Assembly (NCBI GenBank): GCA_023451395.1
Contig: JAEXZL010000073.1
Span: forward strand, 1-7,119
Length of the DNA stretch: 7,119 nt
Direction of reading: 5' to 3'
Source of the DNA: Bacillota bacterium
GTDB lineage: Bacteria; Bacillota; Clostridia; Clostridiales; Clostridiaceae
Shown: positions 1 to 5,174 of the stretch, in pieces
Numbering within the stretch: the first letter of the stretch is position 1
Layout: each line of letters begins with the position of its first letter
The notes under the pieces: model-generated
Databases searched by the model: none
What the model saw: only the letters and a program-made list of their open reading frames with translations
What the model was told of the DNA's origin: nothing
Translations under genes and position numbers: made by a program

Positions 1-41
1 CTGCAGGGGAGACCCTGTGGGAGAGTAGGAAGTTGCCAGGT
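1..41 (+). rRNA. rrf: 5S ribosomal RNA, 3' end only
   Basis: The first 41 bases match the 3' third of a bacterial 5S rRNA. They contain the conserved CTGCAGGG...CCCTGTGGGAGAGTAGG hairpin region followed by TTGCCAGG, the 3' strand of the terminal helix. The 5' part lies outside the window, so pairing of the terminal helix cannot be checked and the exact 3' end is uncertain by 1-3 nt. A tRNA starts only 6 nt later, so this is the tail of an rRNA operon that carries a distal tRNA. It was recognised from sequence memory of clostridial and Bacillus 5S genes. Confidence 0.9.
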
Positions 42-47
42 CTGTAT

Positions 48-122
<75 letters not shown>

Positions 123-158
123 AAAGAACCAAATTCATTGTAATTTGGTTCTTTTTTT
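123..158 (+). terminator. Rho-independent terminator of the rRNA/tRNA operon
   Basis: A perfect 13-bp inverted repeat is formed by 123-135 (AAAGAACCAAATT) and 142-154 (AATTTGGTTCTTT), with a 6-nt loop at 136-141. The T run continues to 158. It begins directly after the CCA of tRNA-Asn and is followed by the promoter region of the response regulator gene, so it separates stable RNA transcription from the protein operon. Confidence 0.93.
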
Positions 159-188
159 ATATTCATTTATTTATTACTATAATAACTG

Positions 189-222
189 TATAATGGAATT
201 AATATAGGAATAAGGGTATAAT
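189..222 (+). promoter_or_regulatory. Candidate promoter region of the two-component operon (two TATAAT boxes)
   Basis: Two perfect TATAAT hexamers lie at 189-194 and 217-222, each inside a nearly repeated GTATAATG(G/A)AA stretch 28 bp apart. The downstream one is better placed, 35 nt before the ATG at 258. Its -35 at 17-bp spacing would be the weak TGGAAT at 194-199. The upstream box has no recognisable TTGACA-like -35. Weak -35 boxes would fit an activated promoter, possibly one under autoregulation by the response regulator, but this is inferred only from sequence. Confidence 0.5.
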
Positions 223-257
223 GAAAATAATACAGGGAATGATAGGAGGTAAATATT

Positions 258-944
258 ATGAATAAAATCCTTCTTGTGGAAGATGAAAGTAGCATAAGGG
301 GCTTTTTGAAGATTAATTTTGAGCGTGATGGCTTTAAGGTTCTTGAAGCTGAAACTGGTGAAGAGGGTCTTAGAATTGCTTCTCTGGAGAAACCTGACGT
401 TGCAATTTTAGATGTAATGCTTCCTGGCATTGATGGTTTTAAAGTTTGTGAGGAACTTAGAAAGAGCTTTCCAACTATGGGAATAATGATGCTTACAGCT
501 AAGGCACAGGACTTAGATAAAATTATGGGGCTTGAATACGGTGCTGATGACTACGTTATTAAACCCTTTAATCCAATGGAAGTTACTCTAAGAGTCAAGG
601 CATTAATAAGAAGACTTGAGGTGGATGAAGAAAAGGGAATCAATGAGATAATTGAGAGACCACCCTTTAAGCTTGATACATATTCTCAAAAGCTCTTTAA
701 AAATGACATAGAAATCGATGTAACGCCAAAGGAATATATGCTAATGAAAATATTCACTGAAAATCCTGGAAAGGCCTTTAGTAGAGATGAGCTTCTAAAT
801 CTAGCTTGGGGATATAATTTCGTTGGTGATCCAAAGATAGTTGATGTTAATATAAGAAGGCTTAGATCAAAAATTGAAGAAAAAGCATCGGACCCTAAAT
901 ATATCGAAACAATTTGGGGGACAGGCTATAGATGGAGGAAATAG
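258..944 (+). CDS. OmpR/PhoB-family two-component response regulator
   Basis: This is a cytoplasmic DNA-binding response regulator of 228 residues, the usual length for the OmpR/PhoB class. The N-terminal receiver domain (about 3-115) has every signature residue: acidic pair E8/D9, phospho-acceptor D52 in ILDVMLPGIDG, T80, and K102 in the KPF motif. After a linker (about 118-132), the C-terminal winged-helix domain (about 133-228) ends with the typical VDVNIRRLRSKIE recognition helix and the W-G-T-G-Y-R-W wing. The ATG has a strong AGGAGG at 244-249 with 7-nt spacing. It is followed after 9 nt by a histidine kinase gene, which is its obvious phosphodonor. Its regulon cannot be read from sequence. 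The family also includes PhoP, WalR and ResD, and I see no basis for choosing one of these names. Confidence 0.96.
   Translation: MNKILLVEDESSIRGFLKINFERDGFKVLEAETGEEGLRIASLEKPDVAILDVMLPGIDGFKVCEELRKSFPTMGIMMLTAKAQDLDKIMGLEYGADDYVIKPFNPMEVTLRVKALIRRLEVDEEKGINEIIERPPFKLDTYSQKLFKNDIEIDVTPKEYMLMKIFTENPGKAFSRDELLNLAWGYNFVGDPKIVDVNIRRLRSKIEEKASDPKYIETIWGTGYRWRK
934..939 (+). promoter_or_regulatory. Ribosome binding site of the histidine kinase, inside the regulator gene
   Basis: GGAGGA lies within the last codons of the response regulator gene and is 14 nt from the ATG at 954, longer than the usual 6-9 nt. No ATG, GTG or TTG lies closer in frame, so the start at 954 still looks right. The long spacing may lower kinase synthesis relative to the regulator and may make it depend on translation of the upstream gene. 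Confidence 0.65.
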
Positions 945-953
945 TCAAAGTTT

Positions 954-2354
954 ATGAAGAGTATTAAGAGTAAGCTTGTTAGTAACTTTGTTCTTGTTAC
1001 ATTTTCGAGCATTTTCATTCTTGAATTGCTGCTTTTAGGAATTGTAAAGAAATATTATTTCAGCAATACAGAACAGATGCTTTTAAATCAATTAAAGATA
1101 TCTGCAGAATACTATTCTAGATATTTTTCTACATCCACGCTAAGTGAAAATATAACTGATAACGTGGATGTTTTTTGGCAGCAGACGGATGCTCAAGTAC
1201 AGATTATAAATATAGAGGGTGTCGTGCTTTTAGATTCTTTAGGAGTTTTGCACAGTGAAACCATAGACACTATAGATGTAAAGAAGGCTCTTATGGGAGA
1301 AAGCGGTAGATGGATTGGTAATGTTAATTATGATACTTCAGCTGTTATGGCGGTTTCTTATCCATTAGAATCTAATGGAAATATTGTGGGAGTACTCAGA
1401 TTTATTACATCCTTAGATGAAGTTAATAGGTCTATTAACTATATAGCTCTTATTTTTATTGGCATTGGTGTTGGGGTTTTAATTGTAACTATTGTTATTA
1501 GCCTTTTTCTCGCAAACAGTATTACAATGCCCTTAAAAGAGGTTACAGCTGTGGCTGAGAGTTTGGCAGAAGGAAATCTTCAATTAAGGTATACCAAAGT
1601 AAACGATGATGAGATAGGTAAGCTTGCAACTACTCTGAATTATATGGCAGAGGAGCTGTCAAACAGAGAAGCATTAAAAAATGATTTTATTTCTTCTATC
1701 TCCCATGAACTCCGGACCCCTTTAACTGCAATAAAGGGCTGGGCAATAACCTTAAACGATGATAAAATTGATAAAGAAACACTGGCTATGGGGTTTGATA
1801 TAATTGAAAAGGAAACGGATCGATTAACATCTATGGTTGAGGAATTATTAGATTTTTCCAAATTTGTATCTGGAAAGATATCTTTAAAAAGAAGATATCA
1901 CGATATTAAAAACATAGTAAGGTATGTAGAGCTTTTTATGAAACCTAGAGCAGAAAGAGGAGGGGTTAATTTTACAGTAAAGGTTCAGGATGATATTCCT
2001 GTAGTCTTTATTGATGAAAATAGAATTAAACAGGTGCTTATTAATCTCCTAGATAATGCTTTTAAATTTACCCAATATGGTGGAACTGTGGAACTACTAA
2101 TAAGCAAAGACAAGGTAGATCTAATTATCGAGGTAATTGACACTGGTCAAGGAATTTCTAAAGAGGATTTGCCTAGGGTAACTGAGAAGTTCTATAAGGG
2201 TAAAACAGCGAAATCTAAAAATGGTATAGGTCTGTCTATTTGCGACGAAATAGTTAAACTTCATAAAGGAACTATGACATTTGAAAGTGAAATAGAAGTG
2301 GGAACTAGGGTAACAGTTAGAATACCTCTAAACGATAATAAACTAGGAGGTTAG
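954..2354 (+). CDS. Membrane sensor histidine kinase (HAMP-HisKA-HATPase)
   Basis: This 466-residue protein is the partner kinase of the upstream regulator. In order it has TM1 (about 9-31), an extracytoplasmic region of about 130 residues (32-162), TM2 (about 163-187), a HAMP linker (about 188-240), HisKA dimerisation domain and HATPase domain. The sensor region ends in strands like those of the Cache/PAS-type sensors of PhoR/WalK-like kinases (VQIINIEGVVLLDS, then VAVSYPL...GNIVGVLRF in part). The HisKA motif is HELRTP with phospho-acceptor H251. The ATPase has an N box with N364 and N368, G1 DTGQGI 396-401, F box EKFYKG 411-416 and G2 NGIGLSI 423-429. The ATP lid is short and G2 departs from the common GTGLGL, but all catalytic boxes are present, so it should be active. 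There is no cytoplasmic PAS domain. The ligand is unknown. Confidence 0.95.
   Translation: MKSIKSKLVSNFVLVTFSSIFILELLLLGIVKKYYFSNTEQMLLNQLKISAEYYSRYFSTSTLSENITDNVDVFWQQTDAQVQIINIEGVVLLDSLGVLHSETIDTIDVKKALMGESGRWIGNVNYDTSAVMAVSYPLESNGNIVGVLRFITSLDEVNRSINYIALIFIGIGVGVLIVTIVISLFLANSITMPLKEVTAVAESLAEGNLQLRYTKVNDDEIGKLATTLNYMAEELSNREALKNDFISSISHELRTPLTAIKGWAITLNDDKIDKETLAMGFDIIEKETDRLTSMVEELLDFSKFVSGKISLKRRYHDIKNIVRYVELFMKPRAERGGVNFTVKVQDDIPVVFIDENRIKQVLINLLDNAFKFTQYGGTVELLISKDKVDLIIEVIDTGQGISKEDLPRVTEKFYKGKTAKSKNGIGLSICDEIVKLHKGTMTFESEIEVGTRVTVRIPLNDNKLGG
2345..2350 (+). promoter_or_regulatory. Ribosome binding site of the lipoprotein, encoded in the last codons of the kinase
   Basis: A consensus AGGAGG spans the final Leu-Gly-Gly codons of the kinase, 9 nt before the ATG at 2360. 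The kinase stop TAG is at 2352-2354, between the site and the start. Terminating ribosomes therefore sit on this site, an arrangement that favours translational coupling of the lipoprotein to the kinase. Confidence 0.85.
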
Positions 2355-2359
2355 TATTT

Positions 2360-3847
2360 ATGAAGGTTAAATTACGTCTGTGCATTGCGGCTATGTGTCT
2401 GATATTTTTAAGTGGATGCAGTGTTATTGAAAGACAGGATGGAGACATGATAGCAAAACCTAAAAATACTAATATAGCTATAAAGGGCACCTGGGAAATA
2501 GTAAAATATAAAATAGTAAACGAAAAGCTAGCAAATAAAGCAGCTTTAGATAATTTAATTGGAAAAACCATGAAATTTGGATCTAATGTTTGCTATTTTG
2601 ATCAAGAGGCAACTCTTAATCCAGAATATAAGACAATAAATACTTTGGCAACATACTATTTCGTACATTACTATGGAATAAATCCTAAAAATCTTGATAT
2701 TGCTAGTGATAGGATAGATATTATAAGTATTTATTCCTCTGATAAGCTATTTCATGAGATTATCCCAATAGATGAAAATAGTGGGATGATGTATTATGAT
2801 GGAGCATTTATTTATATTGATAGGATATCTCAGGAGGAGCCTAGTGTTGAAAGTGATACTGAGAAAATAAAGGAAATAACCTACCAGGATTCAAAATCTG
2901 GATTACTCTTAGGACTTGGAACTGAGCTATTTTTTAAAAATGAAGAGGTGAATTCTTCTGAATATAGAACTCTATGGATTTCTTGGAGTAATGATAGTCT
3001 TCAAGAGCTATATTCTATTGATGAGATAATAATTCCTAGAGCTAGAGGCTTTTGGACCCTAGGGATGAACAGACTGCTTCAGGGAGAAAAGGTATATGAG
3101 ACTATTAGTGCAAGAGATATTAATGGACATTCTGAGGATTATAAGAACAGTAGTATAAATCAAGATATATCAAGAGCAATAAATGAAAATAGATATATTA
3201 ATGTGACGTTTGTAGGAACTGATTATATTACCGTAGAAGCTATGTACATAGAGGAAGGTAAGCCAAATAAAAAAATTCTTAAGGCGATTCCCTTAGATAA
3301 TCTTGATCATGAAACTGGAGTTAAAATAGTTGATATAGTAGGAAATGTAGGGAAAACCGTCATAGAACAATCAGCCAGTGGAGCAAAGAACTCTATAAGC
3401 AGTGAGCTTAGAGAGGTTTTAGAAGCTTATCCTAAAGAGGATAGTATTTCATTGAGTAGAAGAAATGGACATTGGATATTAATTGGAAGGATAAATTCAG
3501 ATAAGGAGGAATATAGAGATAAATATTTGGATTTTAATATTAATATTATTCCTCCATCTAAACTGGTTAGCTATGATCAGCTCTTTGTATCCTGGAATAA
3601 GGTTAAGGAGAGGGTTCCAGATGCCTTAGATGTATATACTTCCCCTAATCAGGATTTTGCAGTGGTTTTAACCTCTGAGGAGGTTCTTGTTTATAAAATA
3701 CATAAAGGCGAGCTTTTAGAAAGTCCAATAAAGACAATTGCTCTTAAAGAGGGAGAAAGTGCTATTATGGCACAATGGTCTAAGGGAGATCAGGTTACTA
3801 AATGGAATGATGTAATAGTGAATATGGGAGATATTATAGAAGATTAA
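2360..3847 (+). CDS. Large predicted lipoprotein of unknown function, third gene of the two-component operon
   Basis: This 495-residue protein has a type II signal peptide: charged start MKVKLR, hydrophobic core 7-17, and lipobox L17-S18-G19-C20. The mature protein should be lipid-anchored at C20 on the outer face of the membrane. I do not recognise the rest as a named family. Three hydrophobic patches share a G-x-W or similar core: GTWEIVKYKI (43-52), RGFWTLGMNR (229-238) and NGHWILIGRI (369-378). Two segments, LWISWS (205-210) and LFVSWN (408-413), also resemble each other. The beta-rich, Trp-spaced pattern could suit a beta-propeller or lipocalin-like folds, but this is only a guess. There are no catalytic motifs and no further membrane segment. 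The 5-nt gap to the kinase and the shared ribosome binding site argue strongly for a functional tie to the two-component system. Confidence 0.85.
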   Translation: MKVKLRLCIAAMCLIFLSGCSVIERQDGDMIAKPKNTNIAIKGTWEIVKYKIVNEKLANKAALDNLIGKTMKFGSNVCYFDQEATLNPEYKTINTLATYYFVHYYGINPKNLDIASDRIDIISIYSSDKLFHEIIPIDENSGMMYYDGAFIYIDRISQEEPSVESDTEKIKEITYQDSKSGLLLGLGTELFFKNEEVNSSEYRTLWISWSNDSLQELYSIDEIIIPRARGFWTLGMNRLLQGEKVYETISARDINGHSEDYKNSSINQDISRAINENRYINVTFVGTDYITVEAMYIEEGKPNKKILKAIPLDNLDHETGVKIVDIVGNVGKTVIEQSASGAKNSISSELREVLEAYPKEDSISLSRRNGHWILIGRINSDKEEYRDKYLDFNINIIPPSKLVSYDQLFVSWNKVKERVPDALDVYTSPNQDFAVVLTSEEVLVYKIHKGELLESPIKTIALKEGESAIMAQWSKGDQVTKWNDVIVNMGDIIED

Positions 3848-3876
3848 CACATTTAAAGATTTAAATTAGGAACCAA

Positions 3877-3905
3877 TTAGAAAAAATATTTAAATACATT
3901 ATATT
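3877..3905 (+). promoter_or_regulatory. Weak candidate promoter before the lipid kinase gene
   Basis: TATATT at 3900-3905 matches five of six bases of a -10 box. TTAGAA at 3877-3882 is a poor -35 at 17-bp spacing. The 81-nt gap after the lipoprotein gene is very A+T-rich, so chance matches are likely. There is no hairpin terminator in this gap, and readthrough from the two-component operon is an equally good source of transcript. Confidence 0.25.
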
Positions 3906-3928
3906 AATGAGTCGTTGGGAGAGGTAAC

Positions 3929-4804
3929 ATGGAGCATTTATTTATAATAAATCCTGAAGCAGGAAAAGGAAGGGCTTTGGGATATATTGATAAAATAAAG
4001 AAGTATTTTGAGGAAAACGAAGAGAGTTATACTATAGAGATTACTAAATATCCTGGACATGCTACAGAGCTCGTTAAGAGCTATTGCTCCCAAAAGGAAT
4101 ATAGAGTGTATGCTGTAGGTGGAGATGGAACCTTAAATGAGGTTCTAAATGGTATAATTGATACTAGTAGTACCTTGGGTGTAATTCCCTGTGGTAGTGG
4201 TAATGATTTTATTAAGAGTATTGTTGCTGAGATTACAGATGATATTTTCATTAGGACTCTTAAAGGCAGCGAAAGATCTATTGATTTAGGTAAAATAAAT
4301 GATAGATACTTTCTAAATATTTCCTCAGTAGGCTTTGACTCAGAGGTTGTTTATTACACTAATAAAATCAAGAAGATTAAATTTATATCTGGTCCCACTG
4401 CCTATATTCTGGGAATATTAAGGACACTTTTTACTTATAGGTTCATCAATGCTCAGATTGATATAGATGGAATAAAATATAATAAAGAGTTGCTTTTAAC
4501 GGCTATATCCAATGGAAAGTGCTATGGAGGAGGAATAAAGATTACTCCGAAGGCAAATATTGAAGATGGTGTTTTTGATTTGTGTATAGTTGATAAGGTT
4601 TCTAGGCTCAAGATATTCTTTCTCTTTCCAAAAGCAATTAAAGGTGAGCATGAAAGTATTAAACAGGTAAATTTCTATAGAGGAAAAAAAGTTTCCATAA
4701 AAAGCCATAAAGAATTTGTTTTAAATATTGATGGAGAGCTTATAAAAACTAAGGAAGTGATTTGTGAGCTCATTCCAAAAGCAATAAAGATTTTAATTCC
4801 ATAA
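3929..4804 (+). CDS. Soluble diacylglycerol/lipid kinase, DagK/YegS/BmrU family
   Basis: The product is 291 residues, the usual length of the soluble bacterial lipid kinases that phosphorylate diacylglycerol or related lipids with ATP at the inner face of the membrane. The N-terminal catalytic domain shows the start motif IINPEAGKG (6-14), the nucleotide-binding GGDGTLNEV (64-72) and PCGSGNDF (87-94). The C-terminal beta domain has VGFDSEV (134-140), SNGKCYGGG (194-202), then EDG (212-214) and the D-G-E motif (268-270), whose acidic residues are important in characterised members such as DgkB. No motif is missing. The likely role is recycling diacylglycerol, released by lipoteichoic acid or lipoprotein synthesis, back to phosphatidate. 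Substrate cannot be fixed from sequence, since YegS-type members also use other lipids. The ribosome binding site is GGGAGAGG at 3917-3924. Confidence 0.92.
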   Translation: MEHLFIINPEAGKGRALGYIDKIKKYFEENEESYTIEITKYPGHATELVKSYCSQKEYRVYAVGGDGTLNEVLNGIIDTSSTLGVIPCGSGNDFIKSIVAEITDDIFIRTLKGSERSIDLGKINDRYFLNISSVGFDSEVVYYTNKIKKIKFISGPTAYILGILRTLFTYRFINAQIDIDGIKYNKELLLTAISNGKCYGGGIKITPKANIEDGVFDLCIVDKVSRLKIFFLFPKAIKGEHESIKQVNFYRGKKVSIKSHKEFVLNIDGELIKTKEVICELIPKAIKILIP

Positions 4805-4814
4805 TAAAAAGATA

Positions 4815-4850
4815 AAAAAGGTTGTAGCTTTGTTAAGCTACAACCTTTTT
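4815..4850. terminator. Strong Rho-independent terminator after the lipid kinase gene
   Basis: A perfect 16-bp inverted repeat is formed by 4815-4830 and 4835-4850 with a 4-nt TGTT loop. The stem is built around GGTTGTAGCTT and its complement. Because A and T runs flank it symmetrically, it could work on both strands, but only the plus-strand gene ending at 4804 needs it here. Confidence 0.92.
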
Positions 4851-5028
4851 ATAAAATATATATTTATTCAAGGTGTTAAATTATATTAAATAAATTGAGC
4901 TTAATATTCAAATTAAGTTAAATATATAGCAATGAAATCAATGTATACTTCGAGATATTCTCTTTAAATGCTAAATAATTAAAATATAAGTATCAATAAT
5001 ATAACATATATTGCTATTAATATAAAAA

Positions 5029-5042
5029 TTATGTATACATAA
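5029..5042. repeat. 14-bp perfect palindrome overlapping the candidate -35
   Basis: TTATGTATACATAA is perfectly self-complementary and covers the proposed -35 element (5034-5039). A repressor bound here would block RNA polymerase. A near copy of its core (8 of 10 bases identical without a gap: ATGTATAC) lies at 4941. Its role as an operator is inferred only from position and symmetry. Confidence 0.4.
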
Positions 5043-5062
5043 ATATAATATCCTGATATAAT
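5034..5062 (+). promoter_or_regulatory. Candidate extended -10 promoter of the wall protein gene
   Basis: A perfect TATAAT at 5057-5062 is preceded by TG at 5054-5055 with one intervening base, the extended -10 arrangement. At 17-bp spacing the -35 is TATACA (5034-5039), four of six matches to TTGACA. A second TATAAT at 5044-5049 has a poorer -35 (TATAAA, 5021-5026). Background A+T content makes chance -10 matches common here, but the extended TG and correct spacing make the 5057 box the best candidate. Confidence 0.55.
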
Positions 5063-5099
5063 AAAAAATGTAAACGATAACTAGCGAGCTTTATAAAGT

Positions 5100-5113
5100 T
5101 TGATATATATCAA
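5100..5113. repeat. 14-bp perfect palindrome in the leader of the wall protein gene
   Basis: TTGATATATATCAA is perfectly self-complementary and lies about 30-45 nt downstream of the predicted transcription start. Just before it, CTTTATAAAG (5089-5098) is a further 10-bp palindrome. Either could be a protein-binding site or, less likely because no loop is left, a short hairpin. Such symmetric A/T strings do occur by chance in DNA this A+T-rich. Confidence 0.35.
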
Positions 5114-5161
5114 TCATATTAAATTTTGTATTTGTGCTGGTTTATGTAGTTATTTTGTCTA

Positions 5162-5167
5162 AGGGGG
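5162..5167 (+). promoter_or_regulatory. Ribosome binding site that fixes a TTG start
   Basis: AGGGGG ends 7 nt before the TTG at 5175-5177. An in-frame TAA lies at 5160-5162, so the gene cannot begin further upstream. The next in-frame ATG (5217) would cut away the charged end of the signal peptide. The TTG start is therefore well supported. The G-for-A change from AGGAGG and the TTG codon both suggest reduced translation initiation. Confidence 0.8.
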
Positions 5168-5174
5168 ACTAAAA

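Larger units (their letters stand above)
4851..5174 (+). other. Gene-free A+T-rich intergenic region and leader of the wall protein gene
   Basis: This stretch of 324 nt has no credible open reading frame on either strand and no tRNA-like or recognised riboswitch pattern. It is extremely A+T-rich up to about 5070, then slightly more mixed (TAACTAGCGAGC near 5078-5089). It holds the promoter and palindromes listed separately. ATGTATACTT at 4941-4950 nearly repeats ATGTATACAT at 5031-5040, 90 bp apart. If transcription starts near 5069, the 5' untranslated leader would be about 105 nt. Confidence 0.7.

Noticed and set aside
167..430. 87-residue minus-strand frame over the regulator start
   Set aside because: It overlaps the terminator, promoter and receiver domain. 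It has low-complexity Leu/Ile/Tyr-rich composition and no convincing function; the regulator on the plus strand is certain.
1640..2571. Minus-strand frames inside the kinase and across the kinase-lipoprotein junction
   Set aside because: These are shadows of well-supported plus-strand genes with no matching domain or ribosome binding site context.
5111..5124. Sporulation sigma factor promoter suggested by CATATTAAA
   Set aside because: The match is short, no properly spaced -35 was found, and such strings are frequent in this A+T-rich DNA.
4851..5174. A riboswitch (for example cyclic-di-GMP type) or a small RNA in the long intergenic region
   Set aside because: The conserved cores I know for common classes are absent, and no stable stem with an expression platform could be drawn by eye. 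A covariance search would be needed to exclude a new class.
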